From Liolophura sinensis (Eukaryota; Mollusca; Polyplacophora; Chitonida; Chitonidae): a stretch of 64,000 nt of DNA. Positions within the stretch are counted from its first letter, which is position 1, and every line of letters begins with the position of its first letter. The stretch is from NCBI RefSeq assembly GCF_032854445.1, contig NW_027018041.1:1-64000 (forward strand), given 5' to 3'. Below are positions 34,450-48,179 of this stretch, piece after piece. The notes under the pieces were generated by a model, which made no database searches, was not told the DNA's origin, and worked only from the letters and a program-made list of their open reading frames with translations. The translations under genes and the position numbers were made by a program.

Positions 34450-35765
34450 TTATTATTATTATTATTTTTTTTTCACCGACATTTTTAGCAGCAGAACTCA
34501 AACACCGTTTAACATTGAGGTCTCAAATTTTGTACACAACATCTAGCGCAGATTTTCCAGGGGTATATTTTTTGTTTTTTTCTTAAGTCACGTGGTTCGG
34601 CCGCGATATTGGATTATGTGTAAAATATTTAAAAATCTTCTTCTCCAGAACTACTGAACCGATCGTTTTCAAATTTGACATGCGGCTAGTAGGTCACGAG
34701 TTCTTTAAAGTTTGCGAAAATGGTTCACTTCCGGTCAAAATTCTGGAAGCTCGCTATTGGTCGAATTTGTGACGTCACAAAAAGTTTTCAAAGTTCAAAT
34801 GTTCTGAACGTATTCTGATGTAACTTGAGCTGCTCATTCTGAATCTGCTTGTATTTTTTTGGTATCTGCAAAACTTTTAGAGATATAAGCAAAAAACTCA
34901 AAAAAGTGACGTAAGTTCAATGACCTGTAACTTGAGAACTATGACAGCTAGAAATGTGCAACCTGCACGAAATTGTAGCCCAAGGCATGCTCTTTCGAGC
35001 AATCGTCAACAGATTTGAGCTCCGATCAAAAGTTTTTTCGCTAGAAGCGTTTAAATGACAACACCGTTTTTTGTTTAGAAAAGATTGGAATCCTTTTGAT
35101 TTAACATGGAGTTAGATGGGGACTGGACTGGGTTTGTAGTATTTGACCTGATGCTTTCGCCTACACTGTCCGTGATCTCCCTAAACCGTTGTAGGATGAC
35201 ATTGATTCCAGTTCCCATCAAACTCCAGTACTCTATTAGCTGGCGTAGAGATCTAACTACAACAGCAATCGACGTGGACCTGTAAAAGTTAGCTTTGTTT
35301 TGCGCAGACCTCGTGCTCTTTACTATACGTTAAACAGGCCAGGGTGACTGGCAGATATGGACATGTGCCGTGCTCCAAGTGCTGACTTTCTAACGATGGC
35401 CGAGCTATCAGTGGAGCAGTGAGTCTGTGCATAGTAGGTCGTGGATTGAGATGTGAATGTACAAACTTGCTGTTACACTGGTCGTGTTTTTGCGTTATTT
35501 CTTACAACTAGCCGGCTATGTCTGCCAAAGAACGACCGTTTTTTCGCTGGGCATGGTGTAGCATCATCAAGGTCGCCGATCTATTCGAGGGAATGCAAAT
35601 GATCAGCCGACTGCCTCAGTGACAAACGGTGTAAGGTCGCAAGGTAACTTTGAAAGCCGTGTATGTGGAACATGTGTCCTTCGAACACAGAACATGAAGG
35701 GGAAAACGTCATCGATCCGATCCGGGATCCCGGCCTAGGATCTGCTATTCGCAGATCCATTCTAG
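34450..35765 (+). repeat. Satellite unit 12 (1316 bp)
   Basis: No module, type D leader, standard tail. The first 600 bp (34450 to about 35040) nearly duplicate those of unit 10. The two then diverge, for example AAAGATTGGAATCC here. Confidence 0.9.
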
Positions 35766-37741
35766 TTAGGGATCCCGTTCTTCCCGAACGGGATCCCTAT
35801 TGTTATTGTTCTGTTTTTTCTTATTATTATTAGGGATCCCGTTCTTCCGGAACGGGATCCCTATTGTATTCGTTCTGTTTTTAGGGATCCCGTTCTCCCG
35901 AACGGGATCCCTATTGTAATCGTTCTGTTTTTTCTTATTATTATTTTTTTTTCACCAACTTTGTTAGCAAGGAAACTTTTACACCGTTCAACATACAGGT
36001 CTCAAATTTTGCACAAATAATCTGTCGGTGAATATCTCGGGACAAATTCTCCACTTTTTTGCTATGTCACGTGGTTCGGCCGCCATATTGGATTTTGTGT
36101 AAAACTTTTAAAAATCTTCTTTTCCAGAACCACTGAACCGATCGCTTTCAAATTTGACATGCAGCTAGTAGGTCACGAGTTCTTTAAAGTTTGCGAAAAT
36201 GGTTGACTTCCGGTTAAAACTCTGGAAGTTCTTCATTGGTCGAATTTGTGACGTCACAAAAAGTTCTCAAAGTTCAAATGTTCTGAACGTATTCTGATGT
36301 ACCTTGAGCTGCTGATTCCGAATCTGCTTGTACATTTTGCATATCTGTGTAACTTTTTGAGATATGAGCAAAAAACTAAAAAAATTACGTAATTTCAATG
36401 GCGTTTTAATCGAGAACTATGGCAGCTAGAAATGTGCAACCTGCATGAAAATGGAGTTCAAGACACGCTCTTTCGATCATTTGTCAAAGGATTTGAGCTC
36501 CGATTAATAGTTTTCTCGCTAGAAGCGTTTAAAAAACAACACCGTTTGTGTTTAGAAAAAGATGGGAATCCTATTGCTTTAACATGGAGTTAGATGGGGA
36601 ATGGACTGGATTTGTAGTATTTGACCTGATGCTTTCGCCTACACTGTCCGTGATCTCCCGAAACAGTTGTAGGATGACATTGATTCCAGTTTCCATCTAA
36701 CTCCAGTACTCTATTAGATGGCGTAGAGATCTAACTACAACAGCAAACGACGTGGGCCTGTAAAAGTTGGCTTTGTTTTGCGCAGACTGTGTCTTGTTTA
36801 CTGTACGCTAACCAGGTCAGGGTGATTGACAGATATGGACATGTGCCCTGGTCAAGGTGTGGGCTTTCGGACAACGGCCTAGACATCAGTAGAGCAGTGA
36901 GTCTGTACATGGCAGGTCGTGGATTGAGACATAAAAGTACACACTATGAATTTTCTTCTTTCTTTCTTTTCTCTTACCGCTGTCGCGTGTTAGTCATGCC
37001 AGAGTTCGATCCCAGGTTTGGCAATTTGTCAGGCGATGAAAATGTTGTCACTTTCAAGATTTTAAGCAGGCTGCTAGGCGTGTTGGATGTTCTGAGGACG
37101 AATTTGGTGCTTTTTCCTTTCTCCGACGCACAGTTTTGTCGCCAGTTGCCATGAAAGTGCGAAAAAGTGCAATTTTCGCCCATGTTTGGAGGTGACGTGA
37201 CACAAAACTGCTGCAGAGGTGGGACTGAAAATGGACTGAGTACAAAGGGCTTTTTGGGTACTCTAGGCGAGCGGAAAATCATTAAAGTGTGTCATTAAAT
37301 GTGGGAGTTGCAGTGCTTCAAATGTTGTCCAAAGGCCGATTTGCTGTATTTGGCTCTTCGACGTCCCCATGTTATATGATGCATTTTCAATGCATTTGTG
37401 ACCACGATGAAGGCACGGGCATTGTAAGCATGGTACCGACGTACTTTGACGTCCTGATCATGAATCTGGACTTATTTCTGAATGGCGACGTATAGTTTTG
37501 CCGCCAATTGCAATCAAAACGCGAAAAAGCGCAATTTTTCAACATATGTGGAGGTGTGGTAGGAGAAAACCGTTACAGCCGTAAACCTAAACATCACTGA
37601 GTGGAAAGCGCTACACATGTACTCTATGTGTGCTGAAAAATCTTCGATCTAGGTCACCATTCAAAGGACAAATAAGGGAAAACGTCATCGATCCGATCCG
37701 GGATCCCGGCCTAGGATCTGCTATTCGCAGATCCATTCTAG
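35766..37741 (+). repeat. Satellite unit 13 (1976 bp, alternative tail)
   Basis: Three modules (35768, 35832, 35883). The leader starts as type B (TTAGCAAGGAAAC) and changes to type A (CTCGGGACAAATTC), so it is a recombinant. The tail is alternative, entered through TTCTTCTTTCTTTC… TCTTACCGCTG at about 36950-36985 (also seen in unit 8) and running to about 37680. Confidence 0.9.
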
Positions 37742-37876
37742 TTTCTTATTATTAGGGATCCCGTTCTCCCGAAGGGGATCCCTATTGTAATCGTTCTGTT
37801 TTTTTCTTATTATTATTATTAGGGATCCCGTTCTTCCCGAACGGGATCCCTATTGTTATTGTTCTGTTTTTTCTTC

Positions 37877-37929
<53 letters not shown>

Positions 37930-40095
37930 TTTTTTTTTATTTTTTTTTTTCGATTTTGTTAGCAGCAGAACTCCAACACCGTTCAACATAGAGGTCTCAA
38001 ATTTTGTACACATAATCTAGCAGAGATTTTCTAGGGGTATATATTTTTTTTTTGGCTATGTCACGTGATTCGGCCGCCATATTGGATTTTGTGTAAAACT
38101 TTTAAAAATCTTCTTCTCCCAGAACCACTGAACCGATCGTTTTCAAATTCGACATGCAGCTAGTAGGTTACGAGTTCTTCAAAGTTTGGGAAAATGGTTC
38201 ACTTCCGGTCAAAACTCTGGAAGCTCGCCATTGGTCGAATTTGTGACGTCACAAAAAGTTCTCAAAGTTCAAATGTTCTGAACGTATACTGATGTATCTT
38301 GAGCTGCTGATTCCGAATCTACCTGTACTTTATACATATCTGTATAACTTTTTGAGATATTAGCAAAAAACTCAAAAAAGTTACGTAAGTTCAATGACAT
38401 GTAACTCGAGAACTATGGCAGCTAGAAATCTGCAACCTGCACGAAGTTGTAGCCCAAGACATGCTCTTTCGATCATTCGTCAACGGATTTGAGCTCCGTT
38501 TAATAGTTTTTTCGCTACAAGCGTTTAAATCACAACACCGTTTTTTGTTTAGAAAAAGGTGGGAATCCTATTGCTTTAACATGCAGTTAGATGGGGACTG
38601 GACTGGGTTTGTAGTATTTGACCTAATGCTTTCGGCTACACTGTCCGTGATCTCCCGAAACGGTTGTGGGATGACATTGATTCCAGTTCCCATCTATCTC
38701 CAGTACTCTATTAGATGGCGTAGAGAACTAACTACAACAGCAAACGACGTGGACCTGTAAAAGTAAGCTTTGTTTTGCGCAAACCTCGTCCTCTTTACTA
38801 TACGTTAAACAGTCCAGGGAGATTGACAGAGATGGACATGTGCCGTGGTCTAAGTGCTGACTTTCTAACGATGGCCGAGCTATCAGTGGAGCAGTGAGTC
38901 CATGCATGGCAGGTCGTGGATTGAGACGTGGAAGTTCAAATTTGCTGTTACACGGGCTGTGTTTTTGCATTATTCCTTACATAAAGCCAGCCAAGCCTGC
39001 CAAGGAATAACCGTTTTTCACTGGGCATAGTGTCGCATGGGGAATGATCGGCCGACTGCCTCAGTGACAAACTGTGTAAGGTCGCATTTAGACTTTAAAA
39101 GCAGTGTAGCTAGTTATGTGTTGATTTTCGACCAATAACTTATGTTCTCATATGAAAGATGAAAGCATAAAGAAAATTTGTATGTAGACTTGAAGTGAGG
39201 TTTGCGACTTCCTTGGGGACTACGTGAGATACACAATAGTGTGGGTGGTAGAGGAGATGCTGGCGAAATTTTCTAAGACTTGACCTAATTACACAAGGAT
39301 TTAAACGCTAACCGTCTTCCGTCTGCGTGGTGTGACGCCTGTCAGTCATGTCAGAGTTCGATCCCAGCTTAGCCAATTTGTCAGGGGATAAAAATGTTGT
39401 GAATTTTAAGGTTTCAAGTAGGCTGCTAGGCGTAGTTCGATGTTCTGATGACGAATTTGGTTGTTTTTCCTTTGTCCGACGCATGGTTTTGTCGCCAATT
39501 GCCATCAAAGTGCGAAAAATTGCAATTTTCGCCCATGTTTAGCCGTCACGTGACACAAAACTGCTGCAGCTGTGGAGCTGAAAATCACTGAGTACAAAGG
39601 GCAATATGCACACTGTAGGCGTGCGTAAAATCATGGAAGTGTGTCAATAAATGTGGAAGTTGCAATGCTTCAAATATTGTCCAAAGGCCGATTGGCTATA
39701 TTTGGCACTTTGACGTCCCCATGTTATATGATGCATTTTAAATGCATTTGCGACTGGGATAAAGGCACGAACAATGTAAGCATGCTACCCGACGTAGTTT
39801 GACGTCCTGATCATGAATCTGGACTTATTTTCTTTTTGGAGACGCATAGTTTTGCCGCAAATGGCGATAAAAACGCGAAAAAGCGCAATTTTTCACCATA
39901 TTTGGAGATCTATTGCGAGAAAACCGTAACAGCCGTAAAGCTGAAAATCACCGAGTGCAAAGCGCTAAATACGTACACTATGTGTGCCGAAAAATCTTTG
40001 ATCTGTGTCAACAACCACAGGACATGCAGGGGAAAATGTCATCGATCCGATCCGGGATCCCGGCCTAGGATCTGCTATTCGCAGATCCATTCTAG
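37742..40095 (+). repeat. Satellite unit 14 (2354 bp, longest)
   Basis: Two modules (37754 with one arm mutated, 37821). The longest (TTA)n run of the array follows, at about 37875-37927. Type C leader. A standard tail is followed by about 925 bp of extra alternative tail (39110 to about 40025), nearly identical to unit 23's. The terminal block starts GGGGAAAATGTCATCG. Confidence 0.9.
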
Positions 40096-40456
40096 TTATT
40101 ATTATTAGGGATCCCGTTCTCCCGAACGGGATCCCTATTGTAATCGTTCTGTTTTTTCTTATTAGGGATCCCGTTCTTCCGGAACGGGATCCCTATTGTA
40201 ATCGTTCTGTTTTTTCTTATTATTAGGGATCCCGTTCTCCCGAACGGGATCCCTATTGTAATCGTTCTGTTTTTTCTTATTATTATTATTATTATTTTTT
40301 TTTCACCGACTTTGTTAGCAAGGAAACTTTCTTACTGTTCAACATAGAGGTCTGAAATTTTGCAAACATAATCTGGCGGAGATTTTCCAGGGATAAATTC
40401 TCCATTTTTTTTTCATGTCACGTGGTTCGGCCGCCATATTGGATTTTGTGTAAAAC

Positions 40457-40487
<31 letters not shown>

Positions 40488-41563
40488 ACCGATCGTTTTC
40501 AAATTTGACATGCAGCTAGTAGGTTACGAGTTCTTTAAAGTTTGCGAAAATGGTGTACTTCTGGTCAAAACTCTGGAAGCTCGCCATTGGTCGAATTTGT
40601 GACGTCACAAAAAGTTCTCAAAGTTCAATTGTTCTAAACGTATTCTGGTGTATCTTGAGCTGCTAATTCTGAATCTGCTTGTATTTTTTGCATATCTGTG
40701 TAACTTTTTGAGATATTAGCAAAAAACTTAAAAAAGTGACGTAACTTGAATGACCTGTAACTCGAGAACTATGACAGCTAGAAATGTGCAACCTGCACGA
40801 AATTGTAGCCCAAGACATGCTCTTTCGAGCAGTCGTCAATGGATTTGAGCTGCGATCGATAGATTTTTCGCTACAAGCGTTTAAATGACAACACCGTTTT
40901 TTGTTTAGAAAAAGGTGGGAATCCCATTGCTTTAACATGGAGTTAGATGGGGACTGGACTGGGTTTGTAGTATTTGACCTGATGCTTTCGGCTACACTGT
41001 CCGTGATTTCCCGAAACGGTTGTAGGATGACATTGATTACAGTTCCCATCTAACTCCAGTACTCTGTTAGAAGGCGTAGAGATCTAACTACAACAGCAAA
41101 TGACATGGACCTGTAAAAGTTAGCTTTGTTTTGCGCAGACCTCGTGCTCTTTACTATACGTTAAACAGTTCAGGGTGATTGACAGATATGGACATGTGCC
41201 GTGGTCCAAGTGCTGACTTTCTAACGATGGCCAAGCTATCAGTGGAGCTGTGAGTCTGTACAAACTTTGTGTTGCACTAGTCGTGTTTTTGCATTATTTC
41301 TTACAATTAATGGGCTAAGTCTGCCAAGGAACGACCGTTTTTCACTGGGCATAGCGTAGCATCATCAAGGTCGCCGATCTATTCGAGGGATTGCAAATGA
41401 CCGGCCGACTGCCTCAGTGACAAACTGTGTAAGATCGCATGGAAACTTTGAAAGCCGTGTATGTGGAACATGTGTCCTTCGAACACAGAACATGAAGGGG
41501 AAAACGTCATCGATCAGATCCGGGATCCCGGCCTAGGATCTGCTATTCGCAGATCCATTCTAG
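40096..41563 (+). repeat. Satellite unit 15 (1468 bp)
   Basis: Three modules (40107, 40164, 40225). Type B leader, standard tail with a small deletion (GAGTCTGTACAAAC near 41255) shared with unit 30. GCTGCGATCGATAGATTTTT is shared with unit 24. Confidence 0.9.
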
Positions 41564-41734
41564 TTATTATTATTTTTTTTTCACCGACATTGTTAGCAAG
41601 GAAACTTTTTCACTTTTCAAGATAGAGGTCTGAAATTTTGCACACATATTCTGGCGGTGAATATCTCGGGACAAATTCTCCATTTTTTTGCTATATTACG
41701 TGGTTCGGCCGCCATATTGGATTTTGTGTAAAAT

Positions 41735-41765
<31 letters not shown>

Positions 41766-42634
41766 ACCGATCGTTTTCAAATTTGACATACTGCTAGTAG
41801 GTTACGAGTTCTTTAAAGTTTGCGAAAATGGTTCACTTCCGGTCAAAACTCTGGAAGCTCGCCATTGGTCGAATTTATGACGTCACAAAAAGTTCTCAAA
41901 GTTCAAATGTTCTCAACGTATTCTGATGTATCTTATGCTGCTGATTCCGAATCTGGTTATATTTTCTTTATATCTGTGTAACTTTTTGAGATATCAGCCT
42001 AAAAACTAAAAAAATTACGTAATTTTAATGGCCTTTTAATCGAGAACTATGACAGCTAGAAATGTGCAACCTGCATGAAAATGTAGTTGAAGACATGCTC
42101 TTTCGATCATTCGTCAACGGATTTGAGCTCCGATTAATAGTTTTCTCGCTAGAACCGTTTAAATAACAACACCGTTTTTGTTTAGAAAATGATGGGAATC
42201 CTATTGATTTAACATGGAGTTAGATGGGGACTGGACTGGGTTTGTAGTATTTGACCTGATGCTTTCGGCTACACTGTCCGTGATCTCCCGAAACGGTTGT
42301 AGGATGACATTGATTCCAGTTCAAACTTGTACAAACTTGCTGTTACACTGGTCGTGTTTTTGTTTTATTTCTTACAAATAGCGTTCTAAGTCTGGCAAGA
42401 AACGACAGTTTTTCACTGGGCATAGCGTAGCAACATTAAGGTCGCCGATCTATTCTAGGGATTGCAAATGACCGGCCGACTGACTAAGTGATAAACGGTG
42501 TAAGGTCGCATGGAAACATTGAAAGCCGTGTATGTGAAACATGTGTCCTTCGAACACAGAACATGAAGGGGAAAACGTCATCGATCAGATCCGGGATCCC
42601 GGCCTAGGATCTGCTATTCGCAGATCCATTCTAG
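41564..42634 (+). repeat. Satellite unit 16 (1071 bp, internal deletion)
   Basis: No module. The leader begins like type B and ends like type A. About 250 bp are missing at 42320, where TTCCAGTTC joins AAACTTGTACAAACTTGC. The right arm of the inverted repeat is therefore lost. Unit 21 has the same deletion. Confidence 0.9.
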
Positions 42635-43950
42635 TTGTTATTATTATTATTTTTTTTTCACCGACATTGTTCGCATGGAAACTTTTTTACCGTTCAACAT
42701 ACAGCTCTGAAATTTTGCACACATATTCTGGCGGTGAATATCTCGGGACAAATTCTCCACTTTTTTGCTATGTCACGTGGTTCGGACGTCATATTGGATT
42801 TTGTGTAAAATCTTTAAAATCTTCTTCTCCAGAACCACTCAACCGATCGGTTTCAAATTTGACATGCAGCTAGTAAGTTACGAGTTCTTTAAAGCTTGCA
42901 AAAATGGTTCACTTCCGGTCAAAACTCTGGAAGCTCGCCATTGGTCGAATTTATGACGTCACAAAAAGTTCTCAAAGTTCAATTGTTCTGAAAATATTCT
43001 GTTGTATCTTGAGCTGCTGATTCCGAATCTGGTTGTATTTTTTGCATATCTGTTTAAGTTTTGAAGATATAAGCAAAAAACCTCAAAAAAGTTACGTAAA
43101 TTCAATGAACTGTAACTCGAGAACTATAATAGATAGAAATGTGCAACCTGCACGAAATTGTAGCCCAAGACATGCTCTTTCGAGCATTCGTCAATGGATT
43201 TGAGCTCCGATCAATAGTTTGTTCGCTACAAGCGTTTAAATCACAACACCGTTTTTTGTTTAGAAAAAGATGGGAATCCTATTGCTTTAACATGGAGTTA
43301 GATGGGGACTAGACTGGGTTTGTAGTATTTGACCTGATGCTTTCGGCTACACTGTCCGTGATCTCTCGAAACGGTTGTAGGATGACATTGATTCCAGTTC
43401 CCATATAACTCCAGTACTCTGTTAGATGGCGTAGAGATCTAACTACAACAGCAAACGACATGGACCTGTAAAAGTTAGCTTTGTTTTGCGCAGACCTCGT
43501 CCTCTTTACTATACGTTAAAGAGGCCAGGGTGATTGACAGATATGGACATGTGCCCTGGTCCAAGTGTTGACTTTCCAACGATGGCCGAGCTATGAGTGG
43601 AGCAGTGAGTCTGTGCATGGCATGTCGTGGATTGAGATGTGAATGTACAAACCTGCTGTTACACTGGTCGTGTTTTTGCGTTATTTGTTACAAATAGCGG
43701 GCTAAGTCTGCCAAGGAATGACAGTTTTTCACTGGGCATAGCGTAGCATCATTAAGGTCGTCGATCTATTCGAGGGAATGCAAATGACCGGCCGACTACA
43801 TCAGTGACAAACGGTGTAAGGTCGCAAGGTAACTTTGAAAGCCGTGTTTGTGGAACATGTGTCCTTCGAACATAGATCATGAAGGGGAAAACGTCATCGA
43901 TCCGATCCGGGATCCCGGCCTAGGATCTGCTATTCGCAGATCCATTCTAG
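42635..43950 (+). repeat. Satellite unit 17 (1316 bp)
   Basis: No module; the junction reads CTAGTTGTTATTATT. Type A leader, standard tail. Confidence 0.9.
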
Positions 43951-44057
43951 TTATTAGGGATCCCGTTCTCCCGAACGGGATCCCTATTGTAATCGTTCTG
44001 TTTTTAGGGATCCCGTTCTCCCGAACGGGATTCCTATTGTAATCGTTCTGTTTTTTC

Positions 44058-44089
<32 letters not shown>

Positions 44090-45387
44090 TTTTTTTCACC
44101 GACTTTGTTCGCATGGAAACTTTTTTACCGTTTAACATACAGATCTGAAATTTTGCACACATATTCTGGCGGTGAATACCTCGGGACAAATTCTCAACTT
44201 TTTTGCCATGTCACGTGGTTCGGCCGCCATATTGGATTTTGTGTAAAATCTTTAAAAATCTTCTTCTCCAGAACCACTGAACCGATCGTTTTCAAATTTG
44301 ACATGCTGCTAGTAAGTTACGAGTTCTTTAAAGTTTGCGAAAATGGTTCACTTCCGGTCAAAATTCTGGAAGTTCGCCATTGGTCGAATTTATGACGTCA
44401 CAAAAAGTTCTCAAAGTTCAAATGTTCTGAACGTTTTCTGGTGTATCTTGAGCTGCTAATTCTGAATCTGCTTGTATTTTTTGCATATCTGTGTAACTTT
44501 TTGAGATATAAGCAAAAAACTCAAAAAAGTTACGTAAATTCAATGACCTGTAACTCGAGATCTGTGGGAGCTAGAAATGTGCAACCTGCACGAAATTGTA
44601 GCCCAAGACATGCTCTTTCGAGCATTCGTCAACAGATTTGAGGTCCGATCAATAGTTTTTTCGCTACATTCGTTTAAATGACAACACCGTTTTTTGTTTA
44701 GAAAAAGGTGCTAATCCTATTGCTTTAACATGGAGTTAGATGGGGACAAAACTGGGTTTGTAGTATTTGACCTGATGCTTTCGGCTACACTGTCCTTGAT
44801 CTCCCGAAACGGTTGTACGATGACATTGATTCCAGTTCCCATCTAACTCCAGTACTCTATTAGATGGCGTAGAGATCTAACTACAACAGCAAACGACATG
44901 GACCTGTAAAAGTTAGCTTTGTTTTGCGCAGACCTCGTGCTCTTTACTATACGTTAAACAATCCAGGGTGATTAACAAATATGGATATGTGAACTGGTCC
45001 AAGTGCTGACTTTCTAACGATGGCCGAGCTATCAGTGGAACAGTTAGTCTGTGCATGGCAGGTCGTGGATTAAGATGTGAATGTACAAACTTGCTGTTAC
45101 ACTGGTCGTGTTTTTGCATTATTTCTTACTAATAGCGGGTTAAGCCTGCCAAGGGACGACTGTTTTTCACTGGGCATAGCGTAGCATCATCAAGGTCGCC
45201 GATCTATTCGAGGGAATGCAAATGACCGGCCGACTGCCTCAATGACAAACGGTGTAAGGTTGCATGGAATCTTTGAAAGCCGTGCATGTGGAACATGTGT
45301 CCTTCGAACAAGAACGTGAAGATGAAAACGTCATCGATCAGATCCGGGATCCCGGCCTAGGATCTGCTATTCGCAGATCCATTCTAG
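43951..45387 (+). repeat. Satellite unit 18 (1437 bp)
   Basis: Two modules (43956; 44006 with a mutated right arm ending GGGATTCCT). Type A leader, standard tail. The next junction block reads GATGAAAACGTCATCG. Confidence 0.9.
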
Positions 45388-46712
45388 TTTCTTATTATTA
45401 TTATTATTATTATTATTTTTTTTTCACCGACCTTGTTCGCATGGAAACTTTTTTACCGTTCAACATACAGGTCTGAAATTTTGCACACATAATCTGGCGG
45501 TGAATATCTCGGGACAAATTCTCCACTTTTTTGCTATGTCACGTGGTTTGGCCGCCATATTGTATTTTGTTGAAAATATTTAAAAATCTTCTTCTCAAGA
45601 ACACTGAACCGATCGGTTTCAAACTTGACATGCAGCTAGTAAGTTACGAGTTCTTTAAAGTTTGCGAAAATGGTTCACTTCGGGTCAAAATTCTTGAAGC
45701 TCGCCATTGGTCGAATTTGTGACGTCACAAAAAGTTCTCAAAGTTCAATTGTTCTGAACGCATTCTGATGTATCTTGAGCTGCTGATTCTGAATCTGCTT
45801 GTGTTTTTTGCATATCTGTGTAACTTTTTAAGATATAAGCAAAAAACTCAAAAAAATGGCGTAAATTCAATGACCTGTAACTCGAGAACTATGACAGCTA
45901 GAAATGTGCAACCTGGACGAAATTGTAGCCCAAGACATGCTCTTTCGATCACTCGTCAACAGATTTGAGCTCCGATTAATAGTTTTTTCCCTATAAGCGT
46001 TTAAATCACAACACCGCTTTTTGTTTAGAAAAGACGCGAATCCCTTTGCTTTAACATGGAGTTAGATGGGGACTTAACTGGGTTTGTAGTATTTGACCTG
46101 ATGCTTTCGCCTACACTGTCCGTGATCTCCCGAAACGGTTGTAGGATGACATTGAGTACAGTTCCCATCTAACTCCAGTACTCTATTAGATGGCGTAGAG
46201 ATCTAACTACAGCAGCAAACGACATGGACCTGTAAAAGTTAGCTTTGCTTTGCGCAAACCTCGTCCTCTTTACTATATGTTAAACAGGCCAGGGTGATTG
46301 ACAGATATGGACATGTGCCCTGGTCCAAGTGCTGACTTTCTAACCATGGCCGAGCTATCAGTGGAGCTGTGAGTCTGTGCATGGCAGGTCGTGGATTGAG
46401 ATGTGAAGGTACAAACTTGCTGTTACACTGGTCGTGTTTTTGCGTTATTTCTTACAATAGCGGCTAAGTCTGCCAAGAAACGACCGTTTCTCACTGGGCA
46501 TAGCGTAGCATTAATAAGATCGCCGATCTATTCGAGGGATTGCAAATGACCGGCCGACTGCCTCAGTGACAAACGGTGTAAAGTCGCATGGAAACTTTGA
46601 AAGCCGTGTATGTGGAACATGTGTCCTTCGAACACAGAACATGAAGGGGAAAACGTCATCGATCAGATCCGGGATCCCGGCCTAGGATCTGCTATTCGCA
46701 GATCCATTCTAG
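45388..46712 (+). repeat. Satellite unit 19 (1325 bp)
   Basis: No module, type A leader, standard tail. Nearly identical to unit 22, sharing rare changes such as CACTTCGGGTCAAAATTC, TTGAAAATATTTAAAAATC and AACCTGGACGAAATTG. Confidence 0.9.
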
Positions 46713-48179
46713 TTAGGGATCCCGTTCTCCCGAACGGGATCCCTATTGTAATCGTTCTGTTTTTAGGGATCCCGTTCTCCCGAACGGGATCCCTTTTGTT
46801 ATTGTTCTGTTTTTTCTTATTAGGGATCCCGTTCTCCCGAACGGGATCCCTATTGTATTCGTTCTGTTTTTTCTTATTATTATTATTATTATTATTTTTT
46901 TTTCACCGACTTTGTTCGCATGGAAACTTTTTCACCGTTCAACATACAGGTCTGAAAATTTGCACACATAATCTGGCGGTGAATATCTCGGGACAAATTC
47001 TCCACTTTTTTGTTATGTCACGTGGTTCGGCCGCCATATTGGATTTTGTGTAAAATCTTTAAAAATCTTCTTCTCCAGAACCACTCAACCGATCGTTCTC
47101 AAATTTGATATGCAGCTAGTAGGTTACGAGTTCTTTAAAGTTTGCGAAAATGGTTCACTTCCGGTCAAAACTCTGGAAGCTCGCCATTGGTCGAAATTAT
47201 GACGTCACAAAAAGTTCTCAAAGTTCAAATGTTCTCAACGTATTCTGGTGTATCTTGAGCTGCTGATTCCGAATCTGCTTGTATTTTTTGTATATCTGTG
47301 TAATTTTTTGAGATATGTGCAGAAAACTAAAAAAATTACGTAATTTTAATGGCCTTTTAATCGAGAACTATGACAGCTAGAAATGTGCAACCTGCATGAA
47401 AATGTAGTTCAAGACACGCTCTTTCGATCATTCGTCAACGGATTTGAGCTCCGATTATTAGTTTTCTCGCTAGGGGCGTTTAAATCACAACACCGTTTTT
47501 GTTTAGAAAAAGATGGGAATCCTATTGATTTAACATGGAGTTAGATGGGGACTGGACTGGATTTGTAGTATTTGACCTGATGCTTTCGGCTACACTGTCC
47601 GTGATCTCCAGAAACCGTTGTAGGATGACATTCAGCTACACAGTACTATATTAGATGGTGTAGAGATCTAACTACAACAGTAAACGGCATGCAACTGTGA
47701 AAGTTAGCTTTGTTTTGCGTAGACCTCGTCCTCTTTACTACACGTTAAACAGGCCAGGGTAATTGACAGATATGGACATGTGCCGTGGCCCAAGTGCGGG
47801 CTTTCTATTGATGGCCGAGCTATCATGAGAGCCGTGAGTCTGTGCATGGCGTGTCGTGGATTGAGATGTGAATGTACAAACTTGCTGTTACACTGGTCGT
47901 GTTTTTGCGTTATTTCTTACAAATAGCGGGCTAAGTGTGCCAAGGAACGACCGTTTTTCACTAGGCATAGCCTAACTTCATTAAGTTCGCCGATCTATTC
48001 ACGGGAATGCAAATGACCGGCCGACTGCCTCAGTGACAAACGGTGTAAGGTCGCATGGAAACTTTGAAAGCCGTGTATGTGGAACATGTGTCCTTCGAAC
48101 ACAGAACATGAAGGGGAAAACGTCATCGATCCGATCCGGGATCCCGGCCTAGGATCTGCTATTCGCAGATCCATTCTAG
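46713..48179 (+). repeat. Satellite unit 20 (1467 bp)
   Basis: Three modules (46715, 46765, 46822). Type A leader, standard tail. The inverted-repeat right arm is replaced by CATTCAGCTACACAGTAC, as in unit 8, so the stem is lost. Confidence 0.9.
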